Source: Candidatus Tumulicola sp.
GTDB lineage: Bacteria > Vulcanimicrobiota > Vulcanimicrobiia > Vulcanimicrobiales > Vulcanimicrobiaceae
NCBI GenBank assembly: GCA_036490475.1
Contig: DASXDT010000006.1
Span: 620,001-684,000 of the forward strand
Direction of reading: 5' to 3'
Length of the DNA: 64,000 nucleotides
Below the pieces are notes generated by a model. It ran no database searches. It was not told where the DNA came from and saw only the letters and a list, made by a program, of their open reading frames with translations. The position numbers and the translations under genes were made by a program. This document shows, piece after piece, positions 34,729-44,976 of the stretch (position 1 is its first letter; the number at the start of each line of letters is the position of its first letter).

Positions 34729-35739
34729 CTACGGCCGCATCAGCGCATCCCAATCGGTTCGGGAGATGCGCAGCGATTCTTCGTCGTGGTCTACCAGCGA
34801 ACGCTTAGGCAAGCGTTCGCGTTCGCAGAGGTCGCGTGCGTTCGTATCGACGTAGAGCAGGCCGGTGACGAACTCCCCGCGCGCGGTTGCTTCATGGATA
34901 ACGCCAAGCGCTAGACCGGCGTTGGTCGGATCGTAATCGACCTCCAGCTTGCGCAGCAGCACGTGCGATCCGTCATCGAGCTCGACGTCGCGCACGGTTC
35001 CGGGTTCGTAGTCGACCGTGATCTCGCGGCCGCCGGCGATGTAATCGGCCGTATGCAGCACGATGTCGTGATCCTTGACATACGCGTAACTCTTGGTCGA
35101 GCCTTCGTGATCGTTGAACGTAACGCACGGACTGATGATGTCGATAATCGCCGTTCCGCGATGCGAAAGGGCCGCTTGCAACAGAGGTACGAGCTGCTTG
35201 CCGTCGCCCGAAAACGAGCGGGCGACGAAGGTCGCGCCAAGTTCGATCGCCAGGCCGCAGACGTCGATGGTGGCGTACTCGTTTACCTTGCCGCCCTTTT
35301 GCGTGGAACCGACATCGGCGGTCGCCGAAAACTGGCCTTTTGTGAGCCCGTAGCAGCCATTATTTTCGATGATATACGTGAGGTCGACGTTGCGTCGAAT
35401 CATGTGGCAATATTGCCCCAGTCCGATGCTGGCGGTATCGCCGTCGCCGCTGATGCCCATGACGACGAGATTGCGGTTCGCAACTTTCGCACCGGTTGCG
35501 GCCGACGGCATACGCCCGTGCAAGCCGTTGAAACCGTGCGCCTGCTCGACGAAGTACGCCGGCGTTTTAGAAGAGCAGCCGATACCGCTCATCTTGGCCA
35601 GCTTGTGCGGCTCCAATCCGTAGTCGTACAGCGCCTTGATTAAATGATTGGTAATCGAGTTGTGACCGCAGCCGGCGCACAGTGTCGTCGGCAGTCCTTT
35701 GTAGACTTCGCGGGTGAGCCCGATCAGGTTAACCGTCAT
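34729..35739 (-). CDS. korB: 2-oxoacid:ferredoxin oxidoreductase, beta subunit
   Basis: 336 aa. Binds thiamine pyrophosphate and one [4Fe-4S] cluster: TPP motif GDGDTASIG...ENNGCYG (98-131), cluster Cys C21 and C24 (CAGCGH), C55 and C205. With the alpha subunit it converts a 2-oxoacid (2-oxoglutarate most likely, pyruvate or branched-chain acids possible) and CoA to acyl-CoA, CO2 and reduced ferredoxin. Starts 11 nt after korA. Confidence 0.9.
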   Translation of the reverse strand: MTVNLIGLTREVYKGLPTTLCAGCGHNSITNHLIKALYDYGLEPHKLAKMSGIGCSSKTPAYFVEQAHGFNGLHGRMPSAATGAKVANRNLVVMGISGDGDTASIGLGQYCHMIRRNVDLTYIIENNGCYGLTKGQFSATADVGSTQKGGKVNEYATIDVCGLAIELGATFVARSFSGDGKQLVPLLQAALSHRGTAIIDIISPCVTFNDHEGSTKSYAYVKDHDIVLHTADYIAGGREITVDYEPGTVRDVELDDGSHVLLRKLEVDYDPTNAGLALGVIHEATARGEFVTGLLYVDTNARDLCERERLPKRSLVDHDEESLRISRTDWDALMRP

Positions 35740-35750
35740 GTTTCGACCCT

Positions 35751-37571
35751 TTAATCGGCGACGACCGCCGGCTGGCGTTCGGCTTCGAGCAGCGGCTCGA
35801 CGATGGCGTGTGCGTCGATCGGCACTCCGTTATAATGCCGCACCGATTGCAGTCGCTGAATGAGATGCGTCGGCAGTTCGGTGCGTAGAATTCCGAAGAG
35901 TTGGCCGTCGCGGTTCTGTTCCACGACGTAGACGCGATCGTAGCGCGCGATCGTCGTCGCGACGTCGGGAGACAGCGGCAGCGCTCGCACGCGGATGTAG
36001 TCGACGTCGATGCCGGCGTCGTGCAAGCGGTCGCGTGCCTCGACCACGGCGTGATGGGTCGTACCATATGCGAGAATTGCAACCCGCCGTCCGGACGCCT
36101 CGACAATCGGCGCCGGCACGGACATGCGCGCCGATTCGTGCTTGCGCACGAGACGATCGAGATTCCGCTTCCAAACGTCGGGAAGTTCTGAATAGCGCGC
36201 TTCCTCATCGTGGCCGGTTCCGCGCGTGAAAAAGCCGGCGTCGCTGTGTTTCGTGCCGGGCAGCGTTCGATACGGGATGCCGTCGTTGTCCACATCGCGA
36301 TACCGGCCCCACGACGGCAGCCGGTTGAGATCCTCGGCCGTCAAAACTTTGCCGCGATCGAACGGCTTCGTCGGATAGTGCAGCGGTGGCGTCAGCCACG
36401 AGTTCATCCCCAGATCCAAATCCGAGAGCACGAACACCGGCGTTTGAAAACGATCGGCCAAATCGAACGACTCCATCGCGAACTCGTACGCCTCCTCGAT
36501 GGTAGCCGGCAGCAGTACGATGTGCTTGGTGTCGCCGTGCGACAGCGTGTACGCAAAGGCGACGTCGCCCTGCATGGTGCGCGTCGGCAAGCCGGTCGAC
36601 GGCCCGGCGCGCTGCACGTCGAAAATCACTCCCGGCACTTCGGCAAAGTAACCGAAGCCGGCATACTCGGCCATCAGCGACACACCAGGCCCCGACGTGG
36701 AGGTCATCGCACGCGCCCCGGCCCAACCGGCGCCGAACACCATGCCGGCCGCGGCCAGCTCGTCCTCGGCTTGGACGATCGCAACGGCGCGCTCGCCGGT
36801 CTCCGGATCGGTGCGGTAACGCTCGCAAAATTGAATGAAGTATTCGACCAGCGACGATGACGGCGTGATCGGATACCAGGCGGCAACGGTGCAACCGCCC
36901 ATCACGCACCCCAGTGCCGACGCGCGATTACCTTCCATGAAAAGAAGGTTCTCGGTGGCACCGGTCATCGGTTCGAGCTTATACGGGTCGCGTTTTTCGA
37001 AATGTTCGCGCGCGTAGTCGTAGCCGACCCGGACCGCCGCCATGTTCGATTCGATTGCCGCCGTTTTTTTCTTAAACTGTGCGCGGAGGCCGGCCTCGAC
37101 GGTTTCCAGCGGCAACTCCAATAGCTGCGCCAGCGCGCCCACGTAGATCATGTTGGTGAGATACTTACGCAAGTCGCCGCGATCGCCGAAGTGCTCCTTA
37201 GCGAGTTGCGTGAACGGCACTCCGTAATACACGACGTCGTCGCGCAGCGTCTCGCCGGCCACTGGATAGGCGGCTTCGTGCAGAATCGCCCCACCCGGCT
37301 TGACGCCGGTCACGTCGGTCGCCCACGTCGTCGCATTCAGCGAAACCAGTACGTCGACGTCACGCGTGCGGCACCGATAACCTTTGGCGGTAACCCGAAT
37401 ATCGAACCACGTCGGCAGTCCCTCGATGTTCGAGGGAAACACATTCTTCGGCGCGACCGGAACGCCGAGCCCGACGATGGCGTTGGTGATCGCCAAGTTG
37501 GCAGACTGGCTTCCCGACCCGTTCACGGTGGCCACGCGAATCGTAAAATCGTTGACGGCACGCTGCGTCAT
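35751..37571 (-). CDS. korA: 2-oxoacid:ferredoxin oxidoreductase, fused gamma-alpha subunit
   Basis: 606 aa. N-terminal gamma domain (about 10-190: TVNGSGSQSANLAITNAIVGLGVPVAPKNVFPSNIEGLPTWFDIRV) fused to the alpha/TPP-pyrimidine domain (about 200-590: GNRASALGCVMGGCTVAAWYPITPSSSLVEYF, containing the conserved YPITPSS). No ferredoxin-like delta domain is present or encoded beside it. The pair lets an organism run the 2-oxoglutarate step of the TCA cycle (gltA lies 6 kb away) with ferredoxin as acceptor. Confidence 0.9.
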   Translation of the reverse strand: MTQRAVNDFTIRVATVNGSGSQSANLAITNAIVGLGVPVAPKNVFPSNIEGLPTWFDIRVTAKGYRCRTRDVDVLVSLNATTWATDVTGVKPGGAILHEAAYPVAGETLRDDVVYYGVPFTQLAKEHFGDRGDLRKYLTNMIYVGALAQLLELPLETVEAGLRAQFKKKTAAIESNMAAVRVGYDYAREHFEKRDPYKLEPMTGATENLLFMEGNRASALGCVMGGCTVAAWYPITPSSSLVEYFIQFCERYRTDPETGERAVAIVQAEDELAAAGMVFGAGWAGARAMTSTSGPGVSLMAEYAGFGYFAEVPGVIFDVQRAGPSTGLPTRTMQGDVAFAYTLSHGDTKHIVLLPATIEEAYEFAMESFDLADRFQTPVFVLSDLDLGMNSWLTPPLHYPTKPFDRGKVLTAEDLNRLPSWGRYRDVDNDGIPYRTLPGTKHSDAGFFTRGTGHDEEARYSELPDVWKRNLDRLVRKHESARMSVPAPIVEASGRRVAILAYGTTHHAVVEARDRLHDAGIDVDYIRVRALPLSPDVATTIARYDRVYVVEQNRDGQLFGILRTELPTHLIQRLQSVRHYNGVPIDAHAIVEPLLEAERQPAVVAD

Positions 37572-37672
37572 GCGGCGTAGTTCCGACCGCGTACGGAAAT
37601 ACCCTTACGAAGGCTACGCCCCGCGGATTGGTGGCGCTCCGCGATTGCCGGGGCCGTTCGACATTTGAGAGT

Positions 37673-38191
37673 TTACCTCGAGAGTTCTGGTCCGGGTCCG
37701 AACGTCAGGCCGGGAACGAAATGCAGCGCGTAGATGTTCGTTCCATTGACGTCGTAGAGCGGCCAATAGGACGGGATAACATAGGCATCGGCAGCGCGTC
37801 CGGGTTGCACGAGCGCTGCCTTTTGCCGTACCTGCATTCCGTCGATGAGCCAGAATACTCGCGACATCCGCGCGACCATGCTGGTAGTCGCGTCGGCGCT
37901 GACCGCAACATCTTGGATCGCAATCGTTCCAAATTCGCGCCGAGTAATCGTCACAGCGTACGTGGCCGGCACGAGCGAGATAAAGACGAAGTGCCCGGCG
38001 GCGTCGGTGACGGTTTCCTCGCGCTGCGCCGGCGACGTTGCGACGACGGTCGCGCCGGCAACCGGCGCGTGACGTTGATCGGTCACGACACCGCGCAACG
38101 CACCGGTCGTCTCGGCCGAGACAACACCAGTCAAGAATGACGTCGTCAAAGCGACAACGATCGCGCAGAGAGCGCAGCGACGCAGCATCAT
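37673..38191 (-). CDS. secreted carboxypeptidase-regulatory-like protein, copy 1
   Basis: 172 aa; start ATG 38191 overlaps the previous gene's TGA (ATGA). Signal peptide about 1-26. A carboxypeptidase-regulatory-like / Ig-like beta domain (about 28-105: TGALRGVVTDQRHAPVAGATVVATSPAQREETVTDAAGHFVFISL), as found at the N termini of TonB-dependent receptors, but no barrel follows. The C terminus is IPSYWPLYDVNGTNIYALHF then VPGLTFGPGPELSR, shared almost word for word with copy 2. Confidence 0.75.
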   Translation of the reverse strand: MMLRRCALCAIVVALTTSFLTGVVSAETTGALRGVVTDQRHAPVAGATVVATSPAQREETVTDAAGHFVFISLVPATYAVTITRREFGTIAIQDVAVSADATTSMVARMSRVFWLIDGMQVRQKAALVQPGRAADAYVIPSYWPLYDVNGTNIYALHFVPGLTFGPGPELSR

Positions 38192-38700
38192 CGCGAGAGC
38201 GCCGGTCCGGCACCGAATGTTACGCCGGGAATGAAGTGCAGCGCGTAAATGTCGTGCCCATCGAAGCTGTAGAACGGCCACTCCGAGGGGATCGAATACA
38301 CGTCGGAGACGACGCCCGGCCGTACGAAATTCGTCATCAGCCCAGGCCCATCCACCACCACGTGCAGGATCTGCGGGCGCAGCTCGACAGTGAGCCGCGA
38401 TTCGTTGTCGGCACTAATCAACACGGTGCTTCCTGCGTTCTCGTAGCCGTACCGGGATACGCTGACAACGTACGAGCCCGGCGCAAGTGAGACAAAGCAA
38501 AAATACCCACGTGCGTCGGTTGTCGTTTGTTCTTTTTGGACTTCAGATGTAATGGTCACGGTTGCGCCGGCGATCGGTGCCTGCGAATTTGGATGTGAAA
38601 TTCTTACGGTGCCAGCCAGCGCGCCCGTCGTACCGGCAACGCCGGCAACCGGGAGCAACGACGCGACGGCCAACACGGCCGTGACCAGCAAAGCCCTCAT
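38188..38700 (-). CDS. secreted carboxypeptidase-regulatory-like protein, copy 2
   Basis: 170 aa from ATG 38700 (an upstream frame lacks a signal peptide). Signal peptide about 1-22 (LLPVAGVAG). Domain: TGALAGTVRISHPNSQAPIAGATVTITS...DARGYFCFVSLAPGSYVVSVS. C-terminal IPSEWPFYSFDGHDIYALHF then IPGVTFGAGPALSR. Tandem paralogue of the downstream gene, translationally coupled by ATGA. Two secreted stand-alone plug-like domains with the same tail suggest a conserved docking motif. Confidence 0.75.
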   Translation of the reverse strand: MRALLVTAVLAVASLLPVAGVAGTTGALAGTVRISHPNSQAPIAGATVTITSEVQKEQTTTDARGYFCFVSLAPGSYVVSVSRYGYENAGSTVLISADNESRLTVELRPQILHVVVDGPGLMTNFVRPGVVSDVYSIPSEWPFYSFDGHDIYALHFIPGVTFGAGPALSR

Positions 38701-38746
38701 ACGGTTCGAACGTTCGTGCGGTGCGTGCAGTGACCCGCACAAATGA

Positions 38747-38774
38747 AAACGGGCCCGGCAATCGCCGGACCCGC
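38747..38774 (-). terminator. intrinsic terminator of groES-groEL
   Basis: Minus strand: CGGGTCCGGC - GATT - GCCGGGCCCG, then TTTTC; about 10-bp stem with one mismatch, 27 nt after groEL. Confidence 0.9.
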
Positions 38775-38799
38775 TCGAAGCTTCCGTCGGAACGGAGAG

Positions 38800-40792
<1,993 letters not shown>

Positions 40793-40828
40793 GGAAAAAA
40801 CAACCTCCACAGCGGTCCCGAAGAACGA

Positions 40829-40855
40829 TTAGCACTCTCGGCATGAGAGCGCCAG
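40829..40855 (-). promoter_or_regulatory. degenerate CIRCE element of groESL
   Basis: Plus-strand reading TTAGCACTC - 9 nt - GAGCGCCAG: one perfect half-site, the other 6/9, with exact spacing. It lies immediately downstream of the predicted transcription start, the classical CIRCE location. Compare the near-perfect site of hsp20-lon. Confidence 0.75.
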
Positions 40856-40862
40856 CTGTGCC

Positions 40863-40891
40863 ATTTTAGCAGAGCCGCCCGGCGAGTGCAA
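40863..40891 (-). promoter_or_regulatory. sigma70-type promoter of groES-groEL
   Basis: Minus strand -35 TTGCAC (40891-40886), 17-nt spacer, -10 TAAAAT (40868-40863). Transcription would begin near 40856, at the edge of the CIRCE site. Confidence 0.8.
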
Positions 40892-40913
40892 GGGACTTTT
40901 GGAGCAGGCTTGC

Positions 40914-41207
40914 TTAGGGGACGAGACGGGCGAATTCGGCCCCGCCGAAGAGGTAGCTGACGACCAGCATCCCGGCTAAGAAAATCCAAAAAAGCCTCGT
41001 AGGAGGCCGTTCGGCTGAGAGTCCAACCACCGCGATTCCCGCTCCGACCGTTACGACTGCGGCATGCGCGGCTGTCTGCGCGTCGCTGTGCCGAAGAAAA
41101 AGCCAGAGTCCGAATGCGCCTCCCAGCCCGAGCAGCGCCCCCAGCAGCGATCCGGCCGTCCAGATGACGACCTCGGTCGGTTCGGGAACCGAATGCTGCG
41201 GAAGCAT
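40914..41207 (-). CDS. small three-TM membrane protein
   Basis: 97 aa from ATG 41207: LPQHSVPEPTEVVIWTAGSLLGALLGLGGAFGLWLFLRH and two further hydrophobic helices, ending GGAEFARLVP. The longer open frame starting at 41363 has an Arg-rich non-homologous start and is rejected. Unknown function; lies just upstream of the groESL promoter on the same strand. Confidence 0.5.
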   Translation of the reverse strand: MLPQHSVPEPTEVVIWTAGSLLGALLGLGGAFGLWLFLRHSDAQTAAHAAVVTVGAGIAVVGLSAERPPTRLFWIFLAGMLVVSYLFGGAEFARLVP

Positions 41208-41286
41208 GGCGCGATGATACCGCCGGTTCCCTAGGTTTGGCTGGGGAACTCCAGGCGAGCGAATCGCAAACGCGAAGGCCCGGCAC

Positions 41287-41769
41287 ATGGCTACCTCCGT
41301 GCGCCGCCTTCCGTGGGGCGCCATCGTCTCGCGCGGGCTTGCAGCCGGGATCACCGGCGCCATCGCAATCGACGCCTATCTCTGGTTGACGACGCTACTG
41401 CCCGTTCATGCGCCGATTACGACGATCTGGCAGTGGGTCGCGTCGACCGCCTTCGGGAAAGGCGCGCTCGCCGATCCGGTTTTCGTGTGGGTGGGATTGG
41501 CGATGCATCTTCTCGTGAGCGCGGGTTGGGGCGTCGGATATGCGTACATTGCGGCGACGCGACCGTCGATCACCGCGCGTTGGCCGGTCGCCGGCATCGT
41601 CTACGGCATCGTGGTGTACGCGATCATGTCGATCATCTTATTGGCCGACAATAATTTCACGTATCCCCCCACGATCAACGCGTTCCTAAACGCGGTCGCG
41701 GCGCATGCCGTATTCTTCGGAGTTCCGGTCGCGTTCGTCGTCGACCGATGGAGGCGCCGTTCGGCGTGA
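41287..41769 (+). CDS. four-TM membrane protein, unknown function
   Basis: 160 aa with four TM helices; N-terminal ...GLAAGITGAIAIDAYLWLT and a central VGLAMHLLVSAGWGVGYAYIA helix, like the YagU/DUF1440 group of small membrane proteins. Its TGA overlaps the alr GTG (GTGA). Confidence 0.6.
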   Translation: MATSVRRLPWGAIVSRGLAAGITGAIAIDAYLWLTTLLPVHAPITTIWQWVASTAFGKGALADPVFVWVGLAMHLLVSAGWGVGYAYIAATRPSITARWPVAGIVYGIVVYAIMSIILLADNNFTYPPTINAFLNAVAAHAVFFGVPVAFVVDRWRRRSA

Positions 41770-42896
41770 GCGCGCGCGTCGTGGTTTCGCTAGCTGCGCT
41801 TGCGCACAACGCCGTCGCGTTACGCGACTTGGTTGGCGCCGGTCACGCCGCCTTCGTCGTTAAAAGCAATGCGTACGGCCACGGACTGGTCGAAACCGCA
41901 AAAACCGTCGAACCGTTTGCCGTTCGATTGTGCGTGTACGCACCCGGCGAAGGCCTCGCATTGCGCGAAGCCGGCATCGCCATTCCGATTTTGGTGCTCG
42001 GACCCGTCGAGCCGCACGACGCCGATGCAGCCGTTGCGGCCAACTTGGAATGCGCGCTATGGGACACCGGCGAGTTCGCCCACGCGCTCGCAGCCGCGGC
42101 GCACGCGCACCGAACGCGCGCAGGCGTGCACGTAAAGATCAACACCGGATTGAACCGGCTCGGTCTCGAGCCGCACGAATTGGCCGATGCGCTGGAAGAT
42201 TATTTGCGACGGCCCGAGCTACGCGTCGCGGGCGTCTTTTCGCATTTGTCGTCGGCCGAGGAACTGGACTCGCCCTCGACGATGCGACAACTAGAAACGT
42301 TCGAACAAGCTATGGCGCCGGCAGCACCGCTCTTCGAACAACACGGCATCTCGCCGATACGGCACATCGCCGCATCGGCAGCCGCCATGCTGTGGCCACA
42401 AACGCGTTTGGATATGTCCCGGTTCGGCATCGCGCTGTACGGATTGTGGCCGTCGCAGCAAACCCGCGAAGCGATGAACTCCCACGGACTAGATCTGCAA
42501 CCGGCGCTATCGATGACCTCGACGCTGGCGGTCACCCGCAGCGTACCCGCCGGGTCGCCGATCGGCTACGGCGCGAGCTATCACGCTCCGCGCGATATGC
42601 GCGTCGGCGTCGTTCCGGCCGGGTACGCCGACGGTATCCCGCGACTGCTTTCAAATCGAGGATCGTTTTTGGTCGACGGCGCGCTCTGTCCGATCGTCGG
42701 ACGCGTCGCGATGAACGTCACCGAAATCGACCTGACCCGCGCGCCGAACGCGCACGCAGGCTCTACCGTCACGTTGATCGGCCGAGACGGTGACGCGAGC
42801 GTTACCGCCGACGATTGGGCGGCGTGGAGCGAAACGATCAACTATGAAATCGTCGCGCGGCTACCCTCAGAACTGCCGCGGGATTACGAGGACTAA
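41766..42896 (+). CDS. alr: alanine racemase
   Basis: 376 aa from GTG 41766, chosen for the GTGA overlap and a GGAGG 10 nt upstream; ATG 41748 would add six residues and overlap the upstream gene by 22 bp. PLP-dependent fold type III: Schiff-base K33 in VVKSNAYGHG, catalytic Tyr Y268 in GYGASY. Interconverts L- and D-alanine, supplying D-Ala for the Ddl encoded 2 kb further on. Convergent with hisA (9 nt apart). Confidence 0.95.
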   Translation: MSARVVVSLAALAHNAVALRDLVGAGHAAFVVKSNAYGHGLVETAKTVEPFAVRLCVYAPGEGLALREAGIAIPILVLGPVEPHDADAAVAANLECALWDTGEFAHALAAAAHAHRTRAGVHVKINTGLNRLGLEPHELADALEDYLRRPELRVAGVFSHLSSAEELDSPSTMRQLETFEQAMAPAAPLFEQHGISPIRHIAASAAAMLWPQTRLDMSRFGIALYGLWPSQQTREAMNSHGLDLQPALSMTSTLAVTRSVPAGSPIGYGASYHAPRDMRVGVVPAGYADGIPRLLSNRGSFLVDGALCPIVGRVAMNVTEIDLTRAPNAHAGSTVTLIGRDGDASVTADDWAAWSETINYEIVARLPSELPRDYED

Positions 42897-42905
42897 GAGG
42901 CTAGA

Positions 42906-43625
42906 CTACGCGACGGCTTCGATCGCCGCGCGCAGGTCGAGCGTGCCTTTATACAGCGCGCTACCGACGATGCACGAATCGACGGTTAGCGGCACTTCGC
43001 GCTTGAGCGTCAGCAAATCGTTGATACTGCGCGCACCCCCCGACGCCGTAATCAACACTTCGGCCGCATTGGCAACCGCGTTGAGCGCGTCGATATCGTA
43101 ACCCGCGCCCATTCCGTCGTGCTGAATTTCGGTGAAGATGACGCGGGTTACGCCCCATTGCGCTACGCGTTTCACCAACGCATCGCGATTGACGGGCGTT
43201 CGCTCTTGCCAGCCGTGGGTGGCGACTTGCGTTCCGCGCGCGTCGATGCCGGCCAACACGCGGCCCGGAAAGCGACTGATGATGTGGCGCGAGAGGCGCT
43301 CGTCTTCAACCAGCAGCGTTCCGATGATGATTTCGGCTGCGCCGGCGTCGATCGCCGCTTCCGCGTGCCGAACGGCCCGCAGGCCGCCGCCGGTTTGCAC
43401 CGGCACGTTGACTGCAGAACAGATGCCCTCGATGGCCGAGAGATTTTCGCCCGATCCAAAGGCGCCGTCGAGATCGATCACGTGTAATCGCGTCGCGCCG
43501 GCCTGCACGAACGCTTTGGCGCGCTCGGCGGGGTCGCCGTCGTACGTCGCGGTGGTGGAGGGGTCGCCGCCTTCCATCCGCACGCATTTTCCGCCGCGCA
43601 AATCGATCGCGGGAATAACGATCAC
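42906..43625 (-). CDS. hisA: HisA phosphoribosyl isomerase
   Basis: 239 aa from GTG 43625, 1 nt after the gltA stop; the frame upstream is non-homologous. TIM barrel with both catalytic Asp: AIDLRGG (near residue 8) and GIDARG (near 130). It isomerises ProFAR to PRFAR in histidine biosynthesis. No other his gene is nearby, and coupling to citrate synthase is unusual. A PriA-like dual HisA/TrpF activity cannot be excluded by eye. Confidence 0.9.
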   Translation of the reverse strand: MIVIPAIDLRGGKCVRMEGGDPSTTATYDGDPAERAKAFVQAGATRLHVIDLDGAFGSGENLSAIEGICSAVNVPVQTGGGLRAVRHAEAAIDAGAAEIIIGTLLVEDERLSRHIISRFPGRVLAGIDARGTQVATHGWQERTPVNRDALVKRVAQWGVTRVIFTEIQHDGMGAGYDIDALNAVANAAEVLITASGGARSINDLLTLKREVPLTVDSCIVGSALYKGTLDLRAAIEAVA

Positions 43626-43626
43626 G

Positions 43627-44796
43627 TCAAGAGTTCCTTGCCACGGTGCCGTCGCGCTTGTCGATCGGGACGAACGGTCCTGCCGGCGGGCCATCGTACG
43701 TCGCTTGCGGACGGATGAGACGATTATCGGCTAACTGCTCCAAAATATGCCCGGTCCATCCTGCGATCCGGCCGCACGCAAACAGACACGTAAACTCGTC
43801 GCCTGGGATGTTGAGATCGGCCAACACGGGCGCCGTGTAGAAATCCACGTTGGCGTAAATTGTGTTGTCCGGCTTTTTCTCTTGCAACACTTTGCGGCTG
43901 GCTTCTTCTAAACTGTGCGCGATCTCGTACCAGCGGCTCGAACCTTGATGGTCGGCCAGCTTATGCGCCATCTCTTCTAAGTGCCGCGCACGTGGATCGC
44001 GCACTTTATATTCGCGATGCCCCATGCCCATGATGCGCTCGTTGCGTGCCAGCGCATCTCGAACGTATTGCTCGGCGTTTTCTGGCTCGCGGACTTCGGT
44101 CAGCGTATGATAGGACGCGCTGGCGGCACCGCCGTGCAGATCGCCTTGCAGGGTCGCGAGCGCCGCCGTAACCGACGCGTAGACGTCGGCACGGGTCGAC
44201 GCGGCGACTCGCGCGGCAAACGTCGATGCGTTGAACGAGTGATCGGCGAGCAACACGAAGTACCGGTCGAGCGCACCGGCTTCGATAGCGTGCGGGACCT
44301 TACCCGAACGCATATATAAGAAGTTCGCGGCTTGCGACAGATCGGCGCGCGGGTCGACCGGCTCCAATCCGCGGCGGATGCGATCCCACGCCGCCACGAT
44401 GGTCGGCATTTTGGCGACCAGCTCGATGGCCGTGTGCACGTCGGATAAATGCTCGCCATGCGCGTTGACGGGCGAAAACAAACCTAACCCACTTACGATG
44501 GTACGCAGCACGTCCATCGGCCACGCCGATTTGGGCACGTTCTGCATCGAGCTGATGAGCGGCTCCGGCAACGAACGCCGGGTGCCCAGCTCGCGACGCA
44601 GCGTTTCCAGTTCGATCCGGTTCGGAAGGCGGCCGTACAACAGCAAGTGCACGACTTCTTCGAACGTTGCGTTCGGCGCGAGATCGTCGATGTCGTAACC
44701 GCGATAGGTTAACCGGCCGGTCGTGCCTTGAACGTTACTGAGCTGGGTTGATCCGACGACGACGCCTTCTAGGCCGCGATCGACAACGGTTGGCAA
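43627..44796 (-). CDS. gltA: citrate synthase
   Basis: 389 aa. Catalytic residues in place: His in GDLHGGA, His in GMGHREYK, and Asp in NVDFYT. Condenses oxaloacetate and acetyl-CoA. Start is TTG 44796 with GGAGG 5-6 nt before it. The stop is 1 nt from the hisA start, so both are co-translated. Confidence 0.95.
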   Translation of the reverse strand: MPTVVDRGLEGVVVGSTQLSNVQGTTGRLTYRGYDIDDLAPNATFEEVVHLLLYGRLPNRIELETLRRELGTRRSLPEPLISSMQNVPKSAWPMDVLRTIVSGLGLFSPVNAHGEHLSDVHTAIELVAKMPTIVAAWDRIRRGLEPVDPRADLSQAANFLYMRSGKVPHAIEAGALDRYFVLLADHSFNASTFAARVAASTRADVYASVTAALATLQGDLHGGAASASYHTLTEVREPENAEQYVRDALARNERIMGMGHREYKVRDPRARHLEEMAHKLADHQGSSRWYEIAHSLEEASRKVLQEKKPDNTIYANVDFYTAPVLADLNIPGDEFTCLFACGRIAGWTGHILEQLADNRLIRPQATYDGPPAGPFVPIDKRDGTVARNS

Positions 44797-44976
44797 AGAG
44801 ATCCTCCAGTGACGCGCTCCGAAGGGGCGGAGCGTTCGAGTGTTTCTTGGCGACCGTGGCGGCTCGCCTGCACCCCCCAGACGAAAAACGCTCGGGAAGC
44901 GAGAAATGTCACTCTGTGCTGCGACTTCTCACGAACCGAGCGTCCGACGGCTCGTAGGGACCGTTATGGAAGCGGC
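44797..44976 (-). promoter_or_regulatory. gltA leader with hairpin
   Basis: 180 nt between ddl and gltA. It contains a 7-bp hairpin (CGCTCCG 44815-44821, CGGAGCG 44828-44834), about 8 nt before the Shine-Dalgarno GGAGG, and a weaker CTCG...CGAGCGTTTTT structure nearer ddl that may be its terminator. No gene is visible. Confidence 0.4.

Noticed and set aside
44797-44976. T-box or riboswitch before gltA
   Set aside because: Only a simple 7-bp hairpin; no T-box sequence or aptamer features.
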